From contig NZ_AP028127.1 in assembly GCF_037076425.1 (NCBI RefSeq), forward strand, positions 1,332,001 to 1,396,000: a stretch of 64,000 bases of DNA, written 5' to 3'. Of this stretch, positions 28,553 to 36,829 are shown piece by piece. The notes under the pieces were generated by a model. That model had not been told where the DNA came from and searched no databases. It saw nothing but the letters and a program-made list of their open reading frames with translations. Position 1 is the stretch's first letter, and every line of letters begins with the position of its first letter. The position numbers and the translations under genes were made by a program. Source of the DNA: Turicibacter faecis. GTDB lineage: Bacteria > Bacillota_I > Bacilli_A > MOL361 > Turicibacteraceae.

Positions 28553-30460
28553 CTAATTTCCTAAATATAATCGGACAGTCCCACCTTCGATTGTTCGGGA
28601 ATATGCCTCTGGTTGTTGGGAAATAACTTTAGACCCTTCCCCGTAATATTCAATTTTATAAAGAGCAGATGGTTCAATGTCTTTTGGTTCCTTACCCACA
28701 AAATCTGGAATGGCTACATATTTTGTATCTGTCCATAAATATTTCTTTTCAATTTGTTCTTCGCTCGGTTTCACTCCAATATACGGAAGTGCCTCTGCTA
28801 AAATAGAGCGTGCTATTGGAGCTGCAACAACCCCACCATATTGAATGGTATTCTTCGGATTATCAATTGCAACATAAACAACGAGTTCAGGATCATTCAT
28901 TGGGGCAATTCCAACAAAAGATAAGATATACTCCCCGCTAATATATGCGCCGTCTTTAGCCTTTTGTGCCGTTCCGGTTTTTCCACCGACACGATACCCA
29001 TCTATATAAGCACTTTTACCACTTCCCTGTGCCCCTACCATTTCTAATGCATAGCGCATCGTTTCAGATGTTTCTTCTGAAATCACTCGGCGTCTCACTG
29101 AAGGCTCACGTTCATATAAAATTTCGTTTGTATAAGGATGAATCATTCGCTTAACGATATATGGCTGCATTAAATTTCCACCATTTACAGCAGCACTTAC
29201 CGCCGTCACTAATTGGATAGGGGTCACTGAGTTTCCTTGTCCAAACGAAGAAGTTGCTAACTCAACATTCCCAATATTATCTGGATTGAAAATAATACCT
29301 TGCGATTCCCCTAACATATCAACGCCCGTTTTTTCATTAAATCCATAAGCCCTAATATATTCAAATAATTTTTCCTTTCCAAGGCGTTGACCTAATTCAA
29401 TAAATCCGGGGTTACATGAGTTCATAATTACCTCAAGCATCGATTGATCCCCGTGTCCCCCTGCTTTCCAGTCACGGATACGAACACCATCAACAATTGC
29501 ATATCCCGGATCAAAGAAACGATCTTCTAACTTCATAACGCCTTCTTCAAGCGCCGCAGAAAATGTAACAATTTTAAAGGTTGATCCTGGTTCATATGTT
29601 GACCAGATTGGAAGATTACGGTTGTAAATTTCTTGATCATACTCCTGATAATTTTCTGGCTCATACGTTGGGCGTGATGACATAGCTAAAATTTCGCCTG
29701 TCTTTGGATTCATAATTAAACCGATCATTTGATCAGGACTATACTTTGCCACCGCATTATCAAATTCCCGTTCAAGAATTTCCTGCAAGTGTAAATCAAT
29801 CGTTAATTCCATATCTAAACCACGGGAAGCTAACGAGTAATCATCAGAAAACTGTGGTAAAAAATTCCCCTTTGCATCCGAGAAATATTTCCACACTCCA
29901 TTCTCCCCCATTAGATAATCATTATAAACATATTCTAGTCCAGTAATCCCCTGATTATCAATTCCTGTAAACCCTAGTGTATGCGCTAATAAACTTCCAT
30001 AAGGATAACTACGTTTCACATCATTTACTAGATAAACACCGTCTAAATTCGCTTCTTGAATCGCTTGAACTTGTTCTAACGACAATTTACGTCCTTCGGG
30101 TTGAATCCGTTCAATAGAAACCCCTTTTGTCACGTGTTTCTTCGCTTCCTCTACACTCACGTTTAAAATCTCTGCTAGTACCTCCGAAGTATGGTCCACA
30201 TCTGTCACCTGACGTGGAATAACAATTGCTGAGGGAGCAACCACATTTTCTACAATAGCATCGTGATTACGATCATAGATAATTCCGCGTTGCCCTTCAA
30301 TTGGTAAATTCCTTGACCATAACGACTCCGCCCGATCAACTAAGGTTTGCGAATCAAAAATTTGTAAATAAGCCAACCGAATCATGAGCGCGATAAAGTA
30401 AATTAAAATAATTGAGAGTAACACGACCAATCGTCGTTGGATAACTCCAGACTGTTTCAT
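28553..30460 (-). CDS. spoVD: SpoVD-type class B penicillin-binding protein
   Basis: A transpeptidase for spore cortex or septal wall. It has one N-terminal transmembrane helix, a PBP dimer domain, the catalytic SxxK as STFK (YEPGSTFKIV near residue 290), an SxN site in the MNSCNPGF region and KTGTAQ, then a single C-terminal PASTA domain (VAIPDFVGKEP). One PASTA repeat and the 635-residue length fit B. subtilis SpoVD better than PBP2B. It lies between murE and pbpB, as in Bacillus, but the ISL3 element now separates it from pbpB. Confidence 0.9.
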   Translation of the reverse strand: MKQSGVIQRRLVVLLSIILIYFIALMIRLAYLQIFDSQTLVDRAESLWSRNLPIEGQRGIIYDRNHDAIVENVVAPSAIVIPRQVTDVDHTSEVLAEILNVSVEEAKKHVTKGVSIERIQPEGRKLSLEQVQAIQEANLDGVYLVNDVKRSYPYGSLLAHTLGFTGIDNQGITGLEYVYNDYLMGENGVWKYFSDAKGNFLPQFSDDYSLASRGLDMELTIDLHLQEILEREFDNAVAKYSPDQMIGLIMNPKTGEILAMSSRPTYEPENYQEYDQEIYNRNLPIWSTYEPGSTFKIVTFSAALEEGVMKLEDRFFDPGYAIVDGVRIRDWKAGGHGDQSMLEVIMNSCNPGFIELGQRLGKEKLFEYIRAYGFNEKTGVDMLGESQGIIFNPDNIGNVELATSSFGQGNSVTPIQLVTAVSAAVNGGNLMQPYIVKRMIHPYTNEILYEREPSVRRRVISEETSETMRYALEMVGAQGSGKSAYIDGYRVGGKTGTAQKAKDGAYISGEYILSFVGIAPMNDPELVVYVAIDNPKNTIQYGGVVAAPIARSILAEALPYIGVKPSEEQIEKKYLWTDTKYVAIPDFVGKEPKDIEPSALYKIEYYGEGSKVISQQPEAYSRTIEGGTVRLYLGN

Positions 30461-30522
30461 CTCTTATCCCCCTTGTTAAATAGTCTTAAGATTCATTTAT
30501 TACTTCCTATACGTCCATAGTA

Positions 30523-30530
30523 ACTATATG
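30523..30530 (-). promoter_or_regulatory. Possible sigma-E -10 element ahead of spoVD
   Basis: CATATAGT on the minus strand fits the CATAnnnT pattern of sigma-E -10 elements, 63 bases upstream of the spoVD ATG. The matching -35 is weak. spoVD is sigma-E-controlled in B. subtilis, which motivated the look. Weak inference. Confidence 0.25.
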
Positions 30531-30646
30531 ATTACATCTTCAAGTAAATACATAATCCTTATCTTAAAACCTTATTTATTCTACTTTATTAAATAAATTC
30601 CCATTTTATGATTTTTCTTACTCTGCATTAGGGTGCACATAAAAAA

Positions 30647-30681
30647 GGACAACTGTGATTTAGAAACAGTCGTCCTTTTTT
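30647..30681. terminator. Terminator once following pbpB, now separated from it by the IS
   Basis: A 10-bp stem with one mismatch (GGACAACTGT with ACAGTCGTCC, 30647-30675) is flanked by an A run at 30641-30646 and a T run at 30676-30681. The left target-site duplication of the IS covers the last stem base and the T run. Removing the IS puts this hairpin directly after the pbpB stop. Confidence 0.8.
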
Positions 30682-30682
30682 A
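30675..30682. repeat. Left 8-bp target-site duplication of the IS
   Basis: CTTTTTTA directly abuts the left end of the ISL3 element and is identical to 32170-32177. Eight-bp duplications are the norm for the ISL3 family. Confidence 0.9.
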
Positions 30683-30732
30683 GGTTCTATAATATTTAGT
30701 GTTGCTGATTAAGCAGCACTTTTTTCATAGGA

Positions 30733-30757
30733 TAAAAAAAAAGAGACTTCAAGTCTC
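30733..30757 (-). terminator. Outward-shielding terminator inside the IS left end
   Basis: GAGACTT/AAGTCTC (30743-30757) is followed, on the minus strand, by about nine T residues. It would stop minus-strand transcription crossing the IS from pbpB toward spoVD. Confidence 0.75.
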
Positions 30758-30808
30758 AATCCTGTTACAATGTTATCGACTAAAACAATATTGAAAGGAT
30801 AAGATTTA

Positions 30809-32095
30809 ATGTCTCACTCATATTTTACTAGAAAACTTTTAAATATTAAAGATAAAAATATTACATTTTCAGAAGATTATCTTGAGGAATTGAAGTTGAA
30901 CGGAATTACTAGCTTTATCTTTAAAGGTATTCTTACGTATCAACCGACTCATTGTCAAAAATGCGGAACCCTATTTGATTCAAAATTTAAGAAGCATGGA
31001 TTTAAAACCTCTCGAATTGTCATTCCAAAAGTCTCTCTTCACGATACCTACTTAGACCTAAAAAAACAGCGTTATTATTGTGGGCATTGCCAGTCTACTT
31101 TTACACTAAGTACTTCAATTGTTGAAAAGAACTGTTACATTTCTTATCATACGAAACACGCCATTGCTTTAGAGGCCGAAAATAAAATTTCTGAATGTGA
31201 TATCGCACGTCGCCATCAGGTCTCTCATTCAACCGTCAATCGAATCATCCATAGCTTTTATGAATCTCAAACCTTAAACCTTAATTATTTACCTGAAAAT
31301 CTCTGTTTTGATGAATTTAAATCCGTTAAGTCTGCTGAGGGGCATATGTCTTTTATTTTTTGCGATGCTGACTCAAAACAAATCATCGATATCGTTGAAG
31401 ATCGTCGTTTAAACTCCCTTCAAGCTTATTTTAAACGATACACAAAGGAAGCACGTCATCGAGTAAAAAATATTGTGATTGATATGTACGCTCCTTACAT
31501 CAGCCTCATTAAGGATCTTTTTCCTCATGCCCAAATTATCATTGATAAATTTCATCTCGTTCAACATCTCTCTCGTGCACTGAACAAAACTCGAATCCGA
31601 TTCATGAAAAAGTTCAAAAAGCATGGTCGTAAATTCAAACGTTATTGGCGCTTATTTTTAAAATCTCACGCTTTACTTAATACCACCACTTATCGATCAG
31701 TTTACTGCTTTAAACAACCCATGCGTGAAATTGATATCTTAAACTTTCTACTTGATTTATCTCCTGAATTAAAAGCAACCTATGATTTATATCAAGAGTT
31801 ACTTTTCGCTCTTCAGACAAAAAACTTAAAACGATTTAATCATTTACTCGAAACGGAACATCCGCTTGTTTCTCCTGAGTTTCAAACGGCTTTCCAAACC
31901 TTTAAAACTTATCAATCCTATATTAAAAATACACTCTCAACTCATTACACAAATGGTCCCATCGAAGGAATTAATAATAAAATTAAGGTCATTAAGCGTA
32001 TTGCCTTTGGATATCGTAGTTTCTATCACTTTAAATCTCGTATTCTCATGGTTCAAAATCTAACAAAGCCTAAAACGAAAATCCTAGCAGCATAG
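30809..32095 (+). CDS. ISL3-family transposase
   Basis: A DDE transposase of 428 residues. The N terminus carries a zinc-finger pattern (CQKCGTLF and CGHCQSTF), then a helix-turn-helix near residue 130 (DIARRHQVSHSTVNRII). Acidic catalytic candidates are FDEFK, VIDMYAPY and, near the C terminus, the glutamate of TNGPIEGINNKIKVIKRIAFGY (key stretch GPIEGINNKIK). The frame is intact with no frameshift, so the element may be active. Confidence 0.95.
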   Translation: MSHSYFTRKLLNIKDKNITFSEDYLEELKLNGITSFIFKGILTYQPTHCQKCGTLFDSKFKKHGFKTSRIVIPKVSLHDTYLDLKKQRYYCGHCQSTFTLSTSIVEKNCYISYHTKHAIALEAENKISECDIARRHQVSHSTVNRIIHSFYESQTLNLNYLPENLCFDEFKSVKSAEGHMSFIFCDADSKQIIDIVEDRRLNSLQAYFKRYTKEARHRVKNIVIDMYAPYISLIKDLFPHAQIIIDKFHLVQHLSRALNKTRIRFMKKFKKHGRKFKRYWRLFLKSHALLNTTTYRSVYCFKQPMREIDILNFLLDLSPELKATYDLYQELLFALQTKNLKRFNHLLETEHPLVSPEFQTAFQTFKTYQSYIKNTLSTHYTNGPIEGINNKIKVIKRIAFGYRSFYHFKSRILMVQNLTKPKTKILAA

Positions 32096-32113
32096 CTACT
32101 AGGATTTCGATTT
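32079..32113 (+). terminator. Transposase gene terminator
   Basis: AAATCCTAG with CTAGGATTT and an inner AGC/GCT pairing form a strong hairpin spanning the transposase stop codon (32079-32107). Only weakly T-rich sequence follows. Confidence 0.6.
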
Positions 32114-32169
32114 GAATTTTCGTTGTAACAGGTTACAAATTAATCAGCAACACTATTTGACAAAGAACC

Positions 32170-32177
32170 CTTTTTTA
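32170..32177. repeat. Right 8-bp target-site duplication of the IS
   Basis: CTTTTTTA, identical to 30675-30682, lies between the right IS end and the pbpB stop codon (32181-32183). Confidence 0.9.
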
Positions 32178-32180
32178 TCC

Positions 32181-34340
32181 TTATTCAGAAGAATTAGATG
32201 AATCCATAGATGGCTTAGCGTCTTTAGACAATGTAAGCGTCACTTTTAATGAATCTGTAACCATTTCTCCCGCTGCTACAGATTGATCAATAATATACCC
32301 CTCACCTTCATAATCCACCTCTAATCCTGTTAACATTGCAAACTGAACCACTTCATCTTTTGTCCATCCAATAAAATCAGGTAACTCATACTCTTTTGAG
32401 GTCTGTATAAAAACTTTACTTGATGCACTTACGATAGATGCAGCTTTCGGTGATTGAGCAAACGTCTGTGTCCCGCTTCCGATAACAACGGGCGTTAAAT
32501 TTGCCTGTTCTATTTTTTCTACCGCAGTCTCTACGGGTTCATTCATTAATTGTGGCACCGTCGAATTTTGATAGAAATCCGAAATATCAACCATCGGGGT
32601 TTTCTCAGCCCCTAAATAAATAAGCGAATTTTGCATAACAAATCGATAAAGACTTCCTAATTGATCATGTCCTCCCGTCTCTGGTTGGTTCATAGCTACA
32701 TACATGACAAGATTGGGATCATCTACCGGAGCAAAACCGATATAACTATAAACATAATCATTTGCTAAATACCCGTTTGCACCATCGGCGATTTGAGCAG
32801 TCCCTGTCTTCCCACCACTCGTAAACCCATTTAACGAATAGGCAATTCGACCTGATCCTGTTTCCTTCTCAGTTACTCCTACCATCAACTGCTTGACCTG
32901 TTCAGCTGTCTCAGCAGTAATTGGCTTTTCACCTAACTCCCGAGTAAATTGATAAAGTTCCTTTTCAGTATTTAAATCATAAACTTTAGAAATTAATTGA
33001 GGCTTAACAATTTGCCCCTCATTCAAAATAGCGGTAATCGCTTGAATATGTTGAATTGGAGTTGTTAACATCCCCTGCCCGAATCCCGCCGTAATTTTTT
33101 GCATCGAATCTCGTTGACTTGGTAATGTTCCGGCACTCTCTAACGGCAATGGCAATCCTACCTGACTACCAAACCCGAACTTTTTCAAATACTCAATATT
33201 TTCATCCGGAGTAATCCAGTGAGTCAACATATCAATAATAGCCGTATTGGATGATCGATAAAACCCTTCATCATAAGAAATTGTTCCCCATGTCGTATTA
33301 TAATCTCGAATCGTTGAGCCATTAACGAGTCTCGAACCAGATTCAAATAACTGTCCCCCAGAATATTTTCCTTCGTTAATCACTGCCGCATATGTATATA
33401 TTTTCATAGTTGAACCTGGTTCAAAAGGCTCGGAAACTACTGGATTGTTATAGCCTTCTATATCTCGAATATTTGGGTCAAAACTCGATCGATTTCCCAT
33501 CGCCAAAATTTCCCCTGTTTTTGGATTGGCAACAACAGCCACCAGACTACTCGGATTAGCTTGTTCCCAAACCTTATCCATGGCCTCTTCTAAAAAGGTT
33601 TGGATGGTGGCATCCAATGTTAAATAAAAATCGTATCCATCCTTAGCTTGTTCAATAACATATTCCGTTTTATTCGGCTGTAAATACCCCTTTTTATCTT
33701 TAATATATTGGACTAGGCCATCCGTTCCTGTCAAATAATCATTAAGTGATAATTCTAATCCCATCTCACCTGTCAACGTCCCGGTCTCTTCATCCAATTT
33801 AGTATATCCGAGCGTATGTGATGCAAAGACACCGTTAGGATAAAAACGCTTATTGTTTTGTCGAAACTTTATTCCGCTCAATTTTAAATTTTCAATTTTT
33901 TCTTTTTGCAAATAAGTTAATTGACGACCGGCATTTCCAAATTCCACCTGACGAGCTTCCCTAGATAGCACATCCACAATTTCTTCCTTTGTTAAATCAA
34001 TAACTGTGCTCAACTTTTCAGCCGTCTCTTCGATATTTTCTACCACATCCCCATATTCTCTATATAAATTAGCATATAAAGTATAGGATGTTAACTGTTC
34101 AGCTAGAGCGTTTCCATCACGATCATATAATGTTCCTCGCCGTCCTGTTACAACATCTTCAACTAAGTACTTTTCTAAGGCATACTCATATAAATCCATG
34201 CCTCTTGTTTCACCAGTAACTGCAATTTTTATAAAACACCCTGCTACATAAACAAACAGGATTCCAGAGGTAATCATCGTTCCGAAAATTAACTTTCTTC
34301 CCGTATTATTCAACTGTTGTCTTTGTTTCTTTTTCTTCAC
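32181..34340 (-). CDS. pbpB: Penicillin-binding protein 2B (division transpeptidase)
   Basis: A class B PBP that crosslinks septal peptidoglycan with FtsW. It has a basic cytoplasmic tail and one transmembrane helix (about residues 18-38), a dimerisation domain, catalytic STMK in EPGSTMKIYTY near residue 305, the SSN motif YRSSNTAI, KTGTAQ, and two C-terminal PASTA-like units (VPQLMNEPVETAV, LPDFIGWTKDEVV). The 719 residues and two PASTA units match B. subtilis PBP2B (716). The GTG start has GGGG 9 bases upstream. Confidence 0.93.
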   Translation of the reverse strand: MKKKKQRQQLNNTGRKLIFGTMITSGILFVYVAGCFIKIAVTGETRGMDLYEYALEKYLVEDVVTGRRGTLYDRDGNALAEQLTSYTLYANLYREYGDVVENIEETAEKLSTVIDLTKEEIVDVLSREARQVEFGNAGRQLTYLQKEKIENLKLSGIKFRQNNKRFYPNGVFASHTLGYTKLDEETGTLTGEMGLELSLNDYLTGTDGLVQYIKDKKGYLQPNKTEYVIEQAKDGYDFYLTLDATIQTFLEEAMDKVWEQANPSSLVAVVANPKTGEILAMGNRSSFDPNIRDIEGYNNPVVSEPFEPGSTMKIYTYAAVINEGKYSGGQLFESGSRLVNGSTIRDYNTTWGTISYDEGFYRSSNTAIIDMLTHWITPDENIEYLKKFGFGSQVGLPLPLESAGTLPSQRDSMQKITAGFGQGMLTTPIQHIQAITAILNEGQIVKPQLISKVYDLNTEKELYQFTRELGEKPITAETAEQVKQLMVGVTEKETGSGRIAYSLNGFTSGGKTGTAQIADGANGYLANDYVYSYIGFAPVDDPNLVMYVAMNQPETGGHDQLGSLYRFVMQNSLIYLGAEKTPMVDISDFYQNSTVPQLMNEPVETAVEKIEQANLTPVVIGSGTQTFAQSPKAASIVSASSKVFIQTSKEYELPDFIGWTKDEVVQFAMLTGLEVDYEGEGYIIDQSVAAGEMVTDSLKVTLTLSKDAKPSMDSSNSSE

Positions 34341-34514
34341 CTACACCAACCCCATCAATCATTATTTCTCCAGTTTGGATTAACAAATAAAGCACACTAT
34401 AGCTCTATCACTTACTTTAATTCAGGCATTCCCTCCTATATCAAAGCCAAAGATTTTTACAGCTGATAAACTACATTTTTATAGCGTGATTACAAAGATA
34501 GAGAGTAACCGGGG

Positions 34515-34868
34515 CTACTCTCCAATCGTAATCGTGTTTTCATAGGTTGATAAACCATTATTCTTGGCAACTTCCATTGCCCTTGAATAAGTAGATAGTT
34601 CTGAAATTTTAGAATATAACTCTTCATTCACTACCGTTTGTTGGTCTATTTCTAATTTTTTCTTTTCAACACGATAGTGAATCTCATTAATTTGCGCATC
34701 TAAATATAATTGACCAATCAAAAGCATAAAAACTAAGACTGAACTAATCCCAATCAATCCCTGTAAAGAATATAACCCCTTTTTCTTTACCTTTTGTTTC
34801 TTTAACGTTGACGCTACCTTTTGTTTTGGTATTTCATGATGCTCAATCCTTCTTTGTAATGGACTCAT
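34515..34868 (-). CDS. ftsL: Cell division protein FtsL
   Basis: A small bitopic protein (117 residues) with a basic cytoplasmic part, one transmembrane helix (about residues 34-53) and an extracytoplasmic leucine-zipper-like coiled coil. FtsL diverges fast, so the call relies on topology, size and position between rsmH and pbpB. It should act with DivIB to activate the septal synthase. A 174-bp non-coding gap separates it from pbpB. Confidence 0.85.
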   Translation of the reverse strand: MSPLQRRIEHHEIPKQKVASTLKKQKVKKKGLYSLQGLIGISSVLVFMLLIGQLYLDAQINEIHYRVEKKKLEIDQQTVVNEELYSKISELSTYSRAMEVAKNNGLSTYENTITIGE

Positions 34869-34886
34869 CTAATTCTCCCCCTTATT

Positions 34887-35819
34887 CTACTTCAAACGCA
34901 TAGCTACCCTTAACTTAGCTGAATGTGAACGATTATTCTCTGCCAACTCCCCTTCATTAGCAACGATAGGTTTCCGTGTTATCACTTTAAATTCTGGTTG
35001 AAACTCTTCCGGAATAATCGGTAATCCCCGCGGAATATCCTTCGATTCACTACGTTTTTTAAACATATGCTTACAAATTCGATCCTCTAACGAATGAAAC
35101 GTAATAACGGCAACACGGCCATTAACGTTTAACATATCCATCGCATCCTTTAAGGCATATTCAAAAACTTTTAATTCATCATTAACAGCAATCCTTAATG
35201 CCTGAAACGTTCGTTTCGCCGGATGACCACCCTTACGACGCGCCGGAGCTGGAATAGCGGACTTGATAATCTCAACCAATTCAAACGTAGTTTCAATGGG
35301 TTGTTTTTCACGGTATCGCTCAATTGCACGAGCAATTTGTTTTGAAAACTTTTCATCACTATAGACGCGAAAAATAAATTCTAAATCTTTATACTCCCAC
35401 TCATTGACAATCTCATAGGCAGATAGACTGGCCTCTTGATCCATGCGCATATCCAATTTTGCATCGTGGTTATAACTAAACCCACGCTCAGGGGTATCAA
35501 ATTGTGGAGATGAAACACCTAAATCAAAAATAATTCCGTCAATTTTCTCTATCCCACGTGCATTTAACTCTTCTTTTAAATGGACAAAATTACTTTTTAT
35601 AATGGTGAAATTATCCCCTATTTCCTTTAGTCGTTTTGTCGCATTTTCAATAGCAAACATGTCTTGATCAAATGAGTAAAGATGACCTGTTTTTAAACGC
35701 TTTAAAATCTCGCTACTGTGTCCGCCACCACCTAAGGTACAATCCACATAAATACCATCCTCTTTAATAGCCAAATTTTCAATTGATTCATGAAGTAAGA
35801 CTGAGTAGTGATTGAACAT
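34887..35819 (-). CDS. rsmH: 16S rRNA (cytosine-1402-N4)-methyltransferase
   Basis: It methylates C1402 in the ribosomal P site. The 310 residues have the SAM motif [63 protein letters not shown] and ITFHSLEDR, all RsmH signatures. It is the first gene of the minus-strand dcw run. The AGGAGGG ribosome site is strong. mraZ, usually just upstream, is not found. Confidence 0.97.
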   Translation of the reverse strand: MFNHYSVLLHESIENLAIKEDGIYVDCTLGGGGHSSEILKRLKTGHLYSFDQDMFAIENATKRLKEIGDNFTIIKSNFVHLKEELNARGIEKIDGIIFDLGVSSPQFDTPERGFSYNHDAKLDMRMDQEASLSAYEIVNEWEYKDLEFIFRVYSDEKFSKQIARAIERYREKQPIETTFELVEIIKSAIPAPARRKGGHPAKRTFQALRIAVNDELKVFEYALKDAMDMLNVNGRVAVITFHSLEDRICKHMFKKRSESKDIPRGLPIIPEEFQPEFKVITRKPIVANEGELAENNRSHSAKLRVAMRLK

Positions 35820-36196
35820 CGTTGAACCCTCCTATAAATCAACTTATCTCTTAAACTGATACAAATATTATTTATAATCCTAACTAAGTAGGCTCTTATA
35901 TCCACTTTTCAGAACTAATTATACCGTATATAACCTAAATTTAAAATAAAATTTACCGTATTTAGAAAAAAAAGTTCTATCAATCCCATTTTCAACATAT
36001 AATGTTCCTTCCCATCACTTAACTTAAAATTGCTCAACATGCCGACCCGTTTTAATCCATCGAAAAGTAAAATCACTAACTTGACCGCTCCCTAGCCCCT
36101 ATAACACTGAAAGACTCCTACATCAACTTTATAAGGGACTAAAAAACGGCATGAGCTCATCCTTCACTTGAACTCATACCGTTTTTTATTTTAATT
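35820..36196. other. Upstream region of the dcw cluster; no mraZ
   Basis: 377 bases. On the minus strand a perfect TATAAT (35918-35923) could be the -10 for rsmH, about 100 bases upstream of its ATG, but I see no good -35. The engB terminator fills 36141-36187. No coding sequence resembling MraZ (about 143 residues) and no GTGGG-type MraZ box repeats are visible. Confidence 0.5.
36141..36187 (-). terminator. engB terminator
   Basis: Arms AAAAAACGG.ATGAG and CTCAT.CCGTTTTTT around a 17-nt loop, with A/T runs on both sides. It ends the lon-engB transcript. Confidence 0.85.
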
Positions 36197-36817
36197 TTAT
36201 TCTTGCTCCATTTCAACTATAATTTCGTGGTATTGTTTGATTAAATCTTCAAAAATTTCTAAAACTTCTTCACGCCCCTCGTGTGTTTCAGATGAATAAG
36301 CAACAAAAACATCATCTTCATCAAAATCAAGGGTCTCTTTAATAAGCTTTTCTTGTTTTTTGTACTGACTGCGATTAACTTTATCTTTTTTTGTACCAAT
36401 CACCAATGTTGGAATTTCATAATACTTATATAATCCATACATTGCAATATCCTCAGGTGTTGGTTTATGACGATAATCTACAAGTAAAACTCCTAAAATG
36501 AGTTCCTCACGTTCAACCAAATACTCTTCAATCATTCGTCCAAATGATTCCTTTAGTGAACGATTAACCTTAGCATAACCATACCCTGGAACATCTACTA
36601 AATACATTTCATCATTTATATTGTAGAAATTTAATGTTTGTGTCTTCCCTGGACGGCTCGAAACACGGGCTAAGTGCTTTCTATTGGTTAGAGAATTAAT
36701 AAATGATGATTTTCCAACGTTTGAACGCCCCGCAAAAATCATTTCCGGTAATCCATCTGTTGGATAGTGATCAGCTCGAACACAACTTTTTACATATTCT
36801 GCTTTATTAATTTGCAT
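36197..36817 (-). CDS. engB: Ribosome biogenesis GTPase YsxC/EngB
   Basis: An essential GTPase in large-subunit assembly. The G motifs are GRSNVGKSSFIN (G1), VDVPGYGYAK (G3), GTKKDKV (G4) and AYSSETHEG (G5 region). Start chosen at the ATG at 36817 (206 residues) with AAGGTG eight bases upstream; the GTG at 36826 overlaps that site. It follows lon by 12 bp, as in B. subtilis. Confidence 0.95.
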   Translation of the reverse strand: MQINKAEYVKSCVRADHYPTDGLPEMIFAGRSNVGKSSFINSLTNRKHLARVSSRPGKTQTLNFYNINDEMYLVDVPGYGYAKVNRSLKESFGRMIEEYLVEREELILGVLLVDYRHKPTPEDIAMYGLYKYYEIPTLVIGTKKDKVNRSQYKKQEKLIKETLDFDEDDVFVAYSSETHEGREEVLEIFEDLIKQYHEIIVEMEQE

Positions 36818-36829
36818 ATTATTCACACC

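Larger units (their letters stand above)
30683..32169 (+). mobile_element. Complete ISL3-family insertion sequence
   Basis: The element is 1,487 bp. The left end (from 30683) and the right end (to 32169, reverse complement) both begin GGTTCT, then 8 variable bases, then an identical 16-bp TAGTGTTGCTGATTAA. Identical 8-bp direct repeats CTTTTTTA flank it. A subterminal inverted repeat CCTGTTACAA (30761-30770 and 32123-32132) may be a transposase site. It carries one intact transposase gene. It lies 11 bp from the pbpB stop, between pbpB and spoVD. Confidence 0.95.

Noticed and set aside
30697-32155. The 16-bp perfect inverted repeat taken as the ends of the IS
   Set aside because: No matching direct repeats flank it. 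Extending outward to the shared GGTTCT gives ends flanked by identical 8-bp CTTTTTTA, which fits ISL3 rules.
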